Shown piece by piece: positions 55,494 through 63,800 of a DNA stretch of 64,000 nt (its first letter is position 1; every line of letters begins with the position of its first letter). Made by a program: the position numbers and the translations under genes. The DNA comes from Flavobacterium lacisediminis. Its GTDB lineage: Bacteria; Bacteroidota; Bacteroidia; Flavobacteriales; Flavobacteriaceae. The DNA lies in the NCBI RefSeq assembly GCF_025909975.1, contig NZ_JAPCIO010000006.1:159624-223623 (forward strand), in the 5' to 3' direction. The notes beneath the pieces are model-generated. The model ran no database searches. It had not been told where the DNA came from and was given only the letters and a program-made list of their open reading frames with translations.

Positions 55494-55498
55494 TTAAA

Positions 55499-55567
55499 CA
55501 AATTTATACAAATTTCACTTCATAAAAAAAAAACATGTAATAAGTGATGAAATCAAGTGAATATCTG
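55499..55567 (-). promoter_or_regulatory. R4 promoter and paired repeat (site 4)
   Basis: GTAATAAGTG (55537) with a degenerate partner TGAATATCTG (55558), period 21; -7 box TAAATTTG (55499-55506, perfect), gap 30 bp. Confidence 0.6.
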
Positions 55568-55620
55568 TAAAAAAAATCATTAAACGTATGAAATATTTCA
55601 AATGACAATTTTATTTTAAA

Positions 55621-55702
55621 CCACTGTGATAAGCATGTCTACCAAACTATTTTTTTTTTGCAATTATCGAAAAAAAACACTTAAACACAGTGGCTAATAA
55701 AG
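55621..55702. other. Array linker element, copy B
   Basis: CCACTGTG (55621-55628) and CACAGTGG (55686-55693) enclose gataagcatgtctaccaaac and a T9 run. Copy A is at 54875-54947. It could be a separate structured element; no promoter was found. Confidence 0.5.
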
Positions 55703-55714
55703 TTTTAAAAAAAA

Positions 55715-55824
55715 TAAAATTTAAAAGGCTAGATTAACTAGCCTTTTAAGAATAAGAGTTTTATAAGTTAATCACACTTTTGCCCAATGAGAACTCAACT
55801 TAATACAAACCCCTACTAAAAATA
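55715..55824 (-). ncRNA. Candidate small RNA R5
   Basis: Predicted minus-strand RNA of ~108 nt ending at AAAAGGCTAG/CTAGCCTTTT (55723-55747). Paralogue of R2. In R2 one arm reads GGTTAG; here GGCTAG gives a perfect stem. Confidence 0.55.
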
Positions 55825-55829
55825 CATTA

Positions 55830-55898
55830 CAAAATTAAAAAAATAAAACAAACCATTTTCAAACCATGTAACAAATAGATTGTTCTATTTAATATACT
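55830..55898 (-). promoter_or_regulatory. R5 promoter and paired repeat (site 5)
   Basis: GTAACAAATA (55868) / TTAATATACT (55889, weak), period 21; -7 box TAATTTTG (55830-55837, perfect), gap 30 bp. Confidence 0.5.
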
Positions 55899-55901
55899 AA
55901 T

Positions 55902-56027
55902 TTTAAATTAGGAAGACCTAAGCCTTCCTAATTAAATGATGACTTTGCAACAAAATCCTATAAAAGTATGAAACTATAAAAAAATAAGTCCTAAATTAAT
56001 TTTTTTTTAATATTCTTTAGCCATCAT
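55902..56027 (-). ncRNA. Candidate small RNA R6
   Basis: Predicted minus-strand RNA of ~125 nt ending at AATTAGGAAG/CTTCCTAATT (55906-55933). Its ends carry complementary ATGATG/CATCAT words that could close the molecule. The terminator is the paralogue of that of R3, while the body differs. Confidence 0.55.
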
Positions 56028-56032
56028 CAATA

Positions 56033-56101
56033 CAAAAGTAGGCATCCTTTTTCATTAATCTTACAATAATGTAATAGTCGTAAACAATCATGTAATAAAT
56101 G
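56033..56101 (-). promoter_or_regulatory. R6 promoter and paired repeat (site 6)
   Basis: GTAATAGTCG (56071) / GTAATAAATG (56092), period 21; -7 box TACTTTTG (56033-56040, perfect), gap 30 bp. Confidence 0.65.
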
Positions 56102-56252
56102 AGATAAGCCGCTAAAAAGCGGCTTATAAACTAAAACTACTTAAAACCCTAACTAAAAGTTATAAATATTTAAAAATAAAAAGCATGACAATAAAATTAT
56201 AATAATACATTCTTAAAAAATGTAAAAAATAAAAGATTACTATTAAACTTGA
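56100..56252 (-). ncRNA. Candidate small RNA R7
   Basis: Predicted minus-strand RNA of ~150 nt ending at ATAAGCCGCT/AGCGGCTTAT (56104-56127), the most GC-rich stem of the array but with a poor T-run. Contains a small ACATT/AATGT hairpin. Confidence 0.5.
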
Positions 56253-56257
56253 TAATA

Positions 56258-56326
56258 CTAAAGTAATTAAAAAGTTAATCAACTAGAAAAACAACGTAAT
56301 AATCGGTAGTATGTATGTAATAAATG
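56258..56326 (-). promoter_or_regulatory. R7 promoter and paired repeat (site 7)
   Basis: GTAATAATCG (56296) / GTAATAAATG (56317), period 21; -7-like box TACTTTAG (56258-56265, same variant as site 1), gap 30 bp. Confidence 0.65.
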
Positions 56327-56463
56327 AAAAAAGAGGACTACTAAATACAGTAATCCTCTTTAAAAAAAAGTAGGCATAGAAGTCAAATTTATTTTTTTTA
56401 AGTGGTTAAAACCATATCAAATACAAAAATTTGATCCCTTAAAATAAATTTTATTCTTAAATA
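56326..56463 (-). ncRNA. Candidate small RNA R8
   Basis: Predicted minus-strand RNA of ~135 nt ending at AAAGAGGA/TCCTCTTT (56330-56361) plus six T. An internal long-range stem (AAATTTATTTTAAG with CTTAAAA...AAATTT) encloses an ATCAAAT/ATTTGAT hairpin and a GGTTttAACC hairpin. Confidence 0.55.
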
Positions 56464-56468
56464 GGTCA

Positions 56469-56537
56469 CAATAATAGTTATAATAAAAAACATTTTCAAA
56501 ATCAAAGTAACAAGTGATTATAATCATGTAATAAATG
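56469..56537 (-). promoter_or_regulatory. R8 promoter and paired repeat (site 8)
   Basis: GTAACAAGTG (56507) / GTAATAAATG (56528), period 21; -7-like box TATTATTG (56469-56476, one mismatch), gap 30 bp. Confidence 0.6.
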
Positions 56538-56577
56538 AAAAAAAAGGACTGCTAAATAAATAGCAGCCCCTTTTCAA
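56538..56577 (-). terminator. Terminator of the surface operon
   Basis: On the minus strand AAAAGG..CTGCTA-type arms (56542-56554 and 56561-56574, one internal mismatch) are followed by eight T. It ends the OmpA operon and directly abuts site 8 of the array. Confidence 0.75.
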
Positions 56578-56603
56578 AAAAAAGTATGAATGGAATTTTA
56601 AAC

Positions 56604-58547
56604 TTATTCTACAATAATAAACTCACTTCGTCTATTTAATTGATGCTCTTCTTCGGTACAATCTACACCATCAGAACAACCATTTACTAACTGAGTCTCT
56701 CCATAACCTTTACTTGTTAATCTACTTCTATCAATTCCATTTTGAACAAGGTAATCAACTGTAGATTTTGCTCTATTTGTAGACAACGTCATGTTGTATT
56801 TTTTTGAAGCTCTTGAGTCGGTATGAGCACGTACATCAATTTTCATATCAGGGTTCTCTGTTAAAACAACTAAGATTTTTTGCAATTCAACTTCTGCATC
56901 TGGTCGAATATTAAACTTATCTAAATCAAAATAAATTTCTTTAATATTTAATATTTTAGCCAAATCTGAACCTGTTGTAACTCCAGTTTTTCCTGAACGT
57001 TTTATTAATTCAAAATCTTGATGTGTTTTACCGTGCTCATTTTTAACATCTACAGAAACCTCTTGCGGTTGATGATCTCTTGTCTCAGTTCTAATAAAAT
57101 ATTTATTACCTGGCTCTACTTTAATCTCATAATTACCATGCTCATCTGTAAAAGTTTGAGCTATTTCTTTCATTTGATCATCTAAAATAGTTACCTTAAC
57201 ATTTTCTAAAACTACTTCTTCTTCTAAATCAGAAATATTTCCTGTAATTACCTGTTCATTATTAAACGGTAAAGGAATCTTTTCTACAAACTTATAAATA
57301 TCATCATAACCTGCTCCTCCATTTCTATTAGACGAGAAAAAACCAAATTTAGACTTCACATCAAAATACACTGCAAAATCATCCATTTCACAATTTAATG
57401 GAGCTCCTACATTAAAAACTTTTAAATAAGTGCCATCCTCTTGTGGTTTTGTTGCAAAAATATCTAAACCTCCTAAACCTGGATGACCATCTGATGAAAA
57501 ATACAACTCGTTATTTTCTGTTATAAAAGGAAACGTTTCTTTACCTTCTGTATTTATAACAGCTCCTAAATTCTCAGGCAAACCATAAGTACCATCTTCA
57601 TTTACAGCAATTCTAAAAATATCAGATTGTCCTAAAGTACCTGGCATATCAGAAGCAAAATATAAAAATTTATCATCTGGGCTAAGTACTGGGTGGGCAC
57701 AACTATAATCATCGCTATTAAAAGGCAATTCTTTTATGTTAATCCATTTGCCTTCATTGTAAGTAGCTTTATAAATTTTTAATAAAACCGACTTCTCTTG
57801 ATTTTTACCTACCTTACCATCATTAAAATTATTTCTAGTAAAATACATGGTGGTACCATCTGCCGTAAAACAAGGTGTAGTTTCATGAAACTTTGTTGCC
57901 ACCTCATTAATAAACTCTTCAGGTTCAGATAACGTTCCATCAGTTTTAACCTCTGACGCATACAAATTTGTAAAGGCTAAATTATCCCATTTATTAACCT
58001 TCTTAGAAAGTTTACTTTTTGTAGGTCTGTTTGACGCAAAAACTAAATAGCCCTTGTAAAAAGACGTTCCATAATCCAAAAACTCTGAATTAATATTCGT
58101 TTTTTCTACATTATAACGATTGGATATTTCCTTAATTGTTCCTAAATATTCTACATTCTCTTTAAACTTTTTTGCTCTATTATCATTTTCAGACATTTCG
58201 CTAAACTTTGCTAACATTTGATTAGCTAACAAATAATTGCCTGTAGATTTTAATGTTTGAGCATATCTATAATAATATTCAGCAGGGATAGGTTCATTTA
58301 AAGCAAATAATTCTCTATACCATTTAAATGCCTGTTCAAATTTTGCGTTAAAATAATAAGCATTCCCAAGACGCTGAAATAATTCTGCAGATTTATATCC
58401 TTTTTCTGCCACTTTTTCATAAACGGCAATGGCATCTATGTAAGATAAATTATCATACATTTTATTGGCTGCGGCAATTTTTTTCTGTTGTGCAAAAAAC
58501 AATTGCGTAAATGCCAATGCTACTAGTAATAAATGTTTAAATCTCAT
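56604..58547 (-). CDS. OmpA-family protein with TPR and PD40 repeats (surface operon)
   Basis: 647 aa. The signal peptide (MRFKHLLLVALAFTQLFFAQ) is followed by TPR-like helices (about 25-135), WD40/PD40 beta-propeller repeats (TPCFTADGTTMYFTR, HPVLSPDDKFLYFASD, FPFITENNELYFSSDG; about 160-430), a carboxypeptidase-regulatory-like domain (about 435-515), and a C-terminal OmpA peptidoglycan-binding domain (IYFDLDKFNIRPDAEVEL ... RAHTDSRASKKYNMTLSTNRA ... SKGYGETQLVNGC). Such proteins accompany PorP/SprF-type proteins and T9SS-secreted adhesins in Flavobacteria. Last gene of the operon. Confidence 0.9.
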   Translation of the reverse strand: MRFKHLLLVALAFTQLFFAQQKKIAAANKMYDNLSYIDAIAVYEKVAEKGYKSAELFQRLGNAYYFNAKFEQAFKWYRELFALNEPIPAEYYYRYAQTLKSTGNYLLANQMLAKFSEMSENDNRAKKFKENVEYLGTIKEISNRYNVEKTNINSEFLDYGTSFYKGYLVFASNRPTKSKLSKKVNKWDNLAFTNLYASEVKTDGTLSEPEEFINEVATKFHETTPCFTADGTTMYFTRNNFNDGKVGKNQEKSVLLKIYKATYNEGKWINIKELPFNSDDYSCAHPVLSPDDKFLYFASDMPGTLGQSDIFRIAVNEDGTYGLPENLGAVINTEGKETFPFITENNELYFSSDGHPGLGGLDIFATKPQEDGTYLKVFNVGAPLNCEMDDFAVYFDVKSKFGFFSSNRNGGAGYDDIYKFVEKIPLPFNNEQVITGNISDLEEEVVLENVKVTILDDQMKEIAQTFTDEHGNYEIKVEPGNKYFIRTETRDHQPQEVSVDVKNEHGKTHQDFELIKRSGKTGVTTGSDLAKILNIKEIYFDLDKFNIRPDAEVELQKILVVLTENPDMKIDVRAHTDSRASKKYNMTLSTNRAKSTVDYLVQNGIDRSRLTSKGYGETQLVNGCSDGVDCTEEEHQLNRRSEFIIVE

Positions 58548-58558
58548 AATAATTACGT

Positions 58559-59482
58559 TTAAAAGAAACGTGGCGATACCACATTTGAAAGATTACTAAA
58601 CAATTCAAATCGTAAGAAAATCTCATGTGAGCCCGAATTAAAGCCTCCTAACTTTGTAGTATCCATATCATAAGCATAGCCAGCAAACAAACCTTTTGTA
58701 ATTTGAAAACCAGCTAAGGCACTTACAGCAGCATCCCATCTATAAGCAGCACCTAATGTAAATTTTTCATAAAGTAAAAAATTAGCAGATAAATCAACCT
58801 GTAAAGGAGCACCAACAACCATTTTTGTTAAAAAGGCTGGTTTGAACTTTAAGTTTTCATTAAGTTGAAATACATGACCACCTATTAAATAATAATGCAT
58901 TTTTTCTTTTGCAACTGTATTATCATCTTCATTATAATGTTTTGTGGCTAGCATAAAAGGTGTTGATAAACCAATATACCCTTTATCTGAGTGTAAATAA
59001 AGACCAGCACCCACATTAGGGCTAAACTGGTTATCTACATTATAAGCAAAATAACTATCATCTGGATTATAAATAGACAACTTTGTATAATCTATATTTA
59101 ACAATCCTGCGGTTCCTTTTATTCCAAAAAACAATCGATATGTTTCATTTAATGGTATATGATAAGAAACATCAACTGAAATAGTACTTTCTGTAGAAGG
59201 TCCAATTTTATCGCTTATTACTGAAAAACCCATACCTATACGCTCTGAAATAGGACTATGAAGTGCAAAGGTTCCTGTATCTGGTGCGCCTTCTAAACCT
59301 ACCCACTGCGTTCTATACAAACCCATAATACTCAAAACATCTCTCGATCCTGCGTAACCCGGATTTATTCCTACTGTATTGTACATGTATTGCGTAAACT
59401 GAGCATCTTGCTGGGCATTAATTTCTAATGTTGTTGATAACAACAACACCAGAAAACTTAATTTTTTTATTTTATTTACCAT
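58559..59482 (-). CDS. Type IX secretion system membrane protein PorP/SprF family
   Basis: 307 aa. After the signal peptide it begins QDAQFTQYMYNTVGINPGYAGSRD, the PorP/SprF hallmark, then amphipathic strands to the terminal RFELFSNLSNVVSPRFF. In Flavobacterium, SprF helps export or anchor its adjacent adhesin (SprB); paralogues each serve the protein encoded upstream. Here the likely client is the CHU_C-domain protein 6 nt upstream. Confidence 0.93.
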   Translation of the reverse strand: MVNKIKKLSFLVLLLSTTLEINAQQDAQFTQYMYNTVGINPGYAGSRDVLSIMGLYRTQWVGLEGAPDTGTFALHSPISERIGMGFSVISDKIGPSTESTISVDVSYHIPLNETYRLFFGIKGTAGLLNIDYTKLSIYNPDDSYFAYNVDNQFSPNVGAGLYLHSDKGYIGLSTPFMLATKHYNEDDNTVAKEKMHYYLIGGHVFQLNENLKFKPAFLTKMVVGAPLQVDLSANFLLYEKFTLGAAYRWDAAVSALAGFQITKGLFAGYAYDMDTTKLGGFNSGSHEIFLRFELFSNLSNVVSPRFF

Positions 59483-59488
59483 ACTATT

Positions 59489-60736
59489 TTATTTATAATT
59501 TAAGTATAAGTACCCAGATTTTTTAACTTTTGTTCCTCCTGTTTCGTCAAAGAATGTTAGAATATAAAAATAGGTTCCTACTGGTAACTTACTATCGGCA
59601 TTTAAAGTTGCTCTTCCTTCAGAAATACCTTTAAACACATTACCATTTGTATCGTATGCAGTAGTTTCATATACCTTTACTCCCCATCGGTTGTAAACTT
59701 CTACTTTATTTTTTGGACATGAACGAATGCCATCTATAATAAAATAATCATTTAAACCATCTTCATTAGGAGAAACTGCATTATAAACATTTATACTTCG
59801 ACCAGAACATGGCAAAACTGAACGCACTCTGGCTAAAGTAAAATCCCCATAAGCAGTAAGAGGATCTATTACCGTAGTAACTTCCTTTAAATTAGGATCA
59901 GCCACTCCTCCTTCGTCAATCCATTTCATCTCATTTTGATCCCAACGAACTATGTGAATTTCATCATAAGGTGCAGCATAAATTTCAGTTGGAGTAGTAT
60001 CTTCATCCCATGATAAAGTTAAAAAAACATCTGTTGCAGAAGCTGTTTTTTCTACTTTCCAATATTCTGCATTATCAATTAAATCAATGATGTCTTCTTT
60101 ACTTGAATGAGGATACAAAGGATCTGAATTTTCAAAGAAATACTTAGATGAAAATGCATCGGTTACAAAATCTGGATTAGAAATACCAGAATATCTAAAG
60201 TAACCTCCATCTCCAATAGGAAATTTAAAGGCATCATCACCATTTTTTCTAACAAAACCATCAACATGGCTTACATCATCTACATTTATATGATATGCAT
60301 CGTCTTCAAAAACCAGCAAACCTCCGTGGTTATCGTCATCTACAATACCTTGCTGAAAATCGCCTTCGTTAGCAATACTTACTTCATTTGACAAATGAAA
60401 AGCAGGTTGTACTAATGTATTGTTAAACTCTCCATTGTACCACTCCATAGGTATAGAACCTGATAAATCTTGAAAGCCAAATAAACCACGCATACGTGTT
60501 AAACCTGTATTGCCTAAAAACGTTACAATACCATCGTTATGATAATGACTATACACATAAAAATCGCCATCGTTATAAATTTCTCCAGTAGTTTGATTAT
60601 CTATAGCGCCTACACTACCTGCAACAGTACCGGGCATAATAGTAAAAACTCCTGTATTAACCGTTTGCGACATACCTAAAAGTGGGGCAAAAAGGGATGC
60701 TAAAACCAGTAGTTGATTTATCTTATTTTTTTTCAT
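59489..60736 (-). CDS. T9SS-exported protein with type B (CHU_C/gliding-associated) C-terminal domain
   Basis: 415 aa. The signal peptide (MKKNKINQLLVLASLFAPLLGMSQ) is followed by a beta-rich region of about 290 residues, and the C-terminal CHU_C domain (YNAVSPNEDGLNDYFIIDGI, EVYNRWGVKVYET, GTYFYILTF, SGYLYLNYK). This domain directs export by T9SS with help of a SprF-type protein, which is encoded next. Much shorter than SprB (thousands of residues). The N-terminal region is unrecognised. Confidence 0.9.
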   Translation of the reverse strand: MKKNKINQLLVLASLFAPLLGMSQTVNTGVFTIMPGTVAGSVGAIDNQTTGEIYNDGDFYVYSHYHNDGIVTFLGNTGLTRMRGLFGFQDLSGSIPMEWYNGEFNNTLVQPAFHLSNEVSIANEGDFQQGIVDDDNHGGLLVFEDDAYHINVDDVSHVDGFVRKNGDDAFKFPIGDGGYFRYSGISNPDFVTDAFSSKYFFENSDPLYPHSSKEDIIDLIDNAEYWKVEKTASATDVFLTLSWDEDTTPTEIYAAPYDEIHIVRWDQNEMKWIDEGGVADPNLKEVTTVIDPLTAYGDFTLARVRSVLPCSGRSINVYNAVSPNEDGLNDYFIIDGIRSCPKNKVEVYNRWGVKVYETTAYDTNGNVFKGISEGRATLNADSKLPVGTYFYILTFFDETGGTKVKKSGYLYLNYK

Positions 60737-60763
60737 AACTCATGAATTTTATATTGTGTAGCT

Positions 60764-60787
60764 CGGTGCAAAAACTAGTTTGCACCG
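60764..60787 (-). repeat. Intercistronic hairpin in the surface operon
   Basis: CGGTGCAAA (60764-60772) pairs with TTTGCACCG (60779-60787). No T-run follows on the minus strand, so it more likely attenuates or protects the mRNA between the collagen-like gene and the CHU_C gene than ends transcription. Confidence 0.7.
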
Positions 60788-60819
60788 GCTCACAATAATT
60801 ATACAATAAATCTAATTTA

Positions 60820-63800
60820 TTAGAAAGCTCTCCAACCAGGAACCATTGAGCCATCACCTAATGAATCTTGTACGTACATTTCACCTCTACCGATGTCTGT
60901 ATTATAACGTAATTGACCATATTGTGGTGTAGCTGGTTGTTCTGCTGTTGTACCACTAGGAACCAAGATTGCACCAGTTCCTTTAATTTCTACTAAATTA
61001 ATAGGATATGTAGATGAACCAATCATAAATTGATTTGAAGCTGTATTTTTTGCTTCTGAACCTATTGCAATACTTGAACTAAAACCACCTGTTGATGTAG
61101 AATATCCTAATAAAATAGAATGAGAAGTAGTTGGATCTGAAACGCTACTAGCATAACCAGCATCCCTTCCAATAGCTATAATATCACTTGAAGTTGAACC
61201 AAAACCAGCATTAACACCTATAAAATTAGCCCAACCACCAGAAGAGTTTTCTCCAGATCGAGAACCTATCGCCACAGTATTAGATGTATTACTAGTAAAG
61301 AGTGATCGATAACCAATACCTATTGAATTTTGACTATAACCTGACTGGTAGCCAGATTCAGAACCTATCAGAATTGCATTATTAGAATCTATAGCCCCTG
61401 AGTTACCAAAACCTAAACGATAACCAGCAGAAGTTCCAATACAAATAGCACTATCAGTTGATGCAACACTTGTAAAACCATTTCCTGCTCTAAAACCAAT
61501 CAAAATACATTGAGCTGATTGTAGATTATCTCTTAATCTTCCTGCCTCATAACCGATTGAAATAGAATTAGGAGATTGAGATCCAATATTAGAACCAGCT
61601 TGGTAACCAATAGCAACAGAACCACTAGCAAAATTATTCCCTCCTGGTGCATAACCAGCATAGTGTCCCACATTAACTACATTACTAGAAACAGTATAAC
61701 CAGCAGTATTGTTACCAGAAAATTGCCCTATATTTACAGAAAAACCAGCATCAATAGCTGCTGAACGACCAAAAGAAATTCTAGAACCATCTGCACTTAA
61801 AACCCCTACTGGAAGATTATTAGTTTTAAAATATAATGGCATTGCATTAAGAGTACCTAAGAAATTAGCACCAGCAGAAAGTGAAACATTATTTCCTGTT
61901 AATTTCCAGTCATCAGTATCAGATAACCCTGTTATAGTAGAAAGAGTAACACTCTTATGTAACTGTCCTAAAGCGTCAGCAGTAACAATAAAGTCAGTTG
62001 ATGCATAACTTGGTAAATTTCTAACTCTAGCAGTACCATTCACGTCTAATTTATCTGTAGAAGTAGTAGCAGAGGTAAACCCTATACCTACGTTTCCATT
62101 TTGATAAATATTTTGTGTATTTAATGTAGCCATAGTTGAAGTCCCTTGAATATTCCAAGGTTCTACAGTTGCTGCATCAGAACCACTTGCTCCTGTTGCT
62201 CCTGTAGCACCAGTTGCTCCATTAGCACCAGTTGCTCCATTAGTACCATTAGCTCCAGTTGCTCCTGTAGCACCAGTTGCTCCGTTAGTACCGTTTGCAC
62301 CAGTTGCTCCTGTAGCACCAGTTGCTCCGTTAGTACCGGTTGCACCAGTTGCTCCTGTAGCACCAGTTGCTCCGTTAGTACCGGTTGCACCAGTTGCTCC
62401 TGTAGCACCAGTTGCTCCGTTAGTACCGTTTGCACCAGTTGCTCCTGTAGCACCAGTTGCTCCATTAGTACCATTAGCTCCTGTAGCACCAGTTGCTCCA
62501 TTAGTACCGTTTGCACCAGTTGCTCCTGTAGCACCAGTTGCTCCGTTAGTACCGTTAGCTCCTGTAGCACCAGTTGCTCCATTAGCTCCTGTTGCACCAG
62601 TTGCACCTGTTGCTCCAGTTGCTCCGTTAGTACCATTAGCTCCAGTTGCTCCTGTAGCACCAGTTGCTCCTGTAGTACCATTAGCTCCTGTAGCACCATT
62701 TGTTCCGTTAGTACCGTTTGCACCAGTTGCTCCTGTAGCACCAGTAGCTCCGTTAGTACCATTAGCTCCAGTTGCTCCTGGAGCACCAGTTGCTCCTGTA
62801 GCACCAGTTGCTCCGTTAGTACCATTAGCTCCTGTAGCACCATTTGATCCGTTAGTACCGTTTGCACCAGTTGCTCCTGTAGCACCAGTAGCTCCGTTAG
62901 TACCATTAGCTCCAGTTGCTCCTGGAGCACCAGTTGCTCCTGTAGCACCAGTTGCTCCGTTAGTACCTGTAGCTCCAGTAACTCCTGTTACTCCAGTTGC
63001 TCCTGTTACACCTGTAGCTCCTGTTGCTCCTTTACAATCTAAGTAATTCCAAACACCATCACCATTAACATCCTCAGATGGATCAGCTATACCATTATTA
63101 TTAGCATCCCAACACATTAATCCTGTTGCTCCTGTTACTCCAGTTACACCTGTAGCACCAGTAACTCCTGTTACTCCAGTTGCTCCTGTTACTCCAGTTA
63201 CACCTGTTGCGCCTGTTGCTCCTTTACAATCTAAATTATTAAATAATCCATCTCCATTTGTATCCTCTGATGGGTCTGCAACACCATTGTTGTTACTATC
63301 CCAACAGTTACGTCCTGTTGCTCCTGTTACTCCAGTTACTCCTGTTGCTCCTGTTACTCCAGTTACACCTGTTGCTCCTGTTACTCCAGTTACACCTGTT
63401 GCGCCTGTTGCTCCTTTACAATCTAAATTATTAAATAATCCATCTCCATTTGTATCCTCTGATGGATCTGCAACACCATTGTTGTTACTATCCCAACAGT
63501 TACGTCCTGTTGCTCCTGTTACTCCAGTTACACCTGTAGCTCCAGTAACTCCTGTTACTCCAGTTGCTCCTGTTACTCCAGTTACACCTGTAGGTCCTGT
63601 TGCTCCTTTACAATCTAAGTAATTCCAAACACCATCACCATTAACTTCCTCAGATGCATCAGCTATACCATTATTATTAGCATCCCAACACATTAATCCT
63701 GTTGCTCCTGTTACTCCAGTTACTCCTGTTGCTCCTGTTACTCCAGTTACTCCTGTTGCTCCTGTTACTCCAGTTACTCCTGTTGCTCCTGTTACTCCAG

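Noticed and set aside
54592..56603. Decayed protein-coding gene or pseudogene in the 2-kb gap
   Set aside because: Stops occur densely in all six frames, while conserved blocks keep hairpins and repeat spacing instead of reading frames.
54592..56603. CRISPR array or simple satellite
   Set aside because: The repeats are 10-bp pairs with irregular 175-350 bp unit spacing, and the sequence between them is conserved between duplicated units, unlike CRISPR spacers.
62146..62948. Long Ser/Cys-rich and Leu/Gln-rich frames inside the collagen-like gene
   Set aside because: They are shadow frames produced by the Gly-X-Thr codon repeats; only the collagen-like frame joins to recognisable domains.
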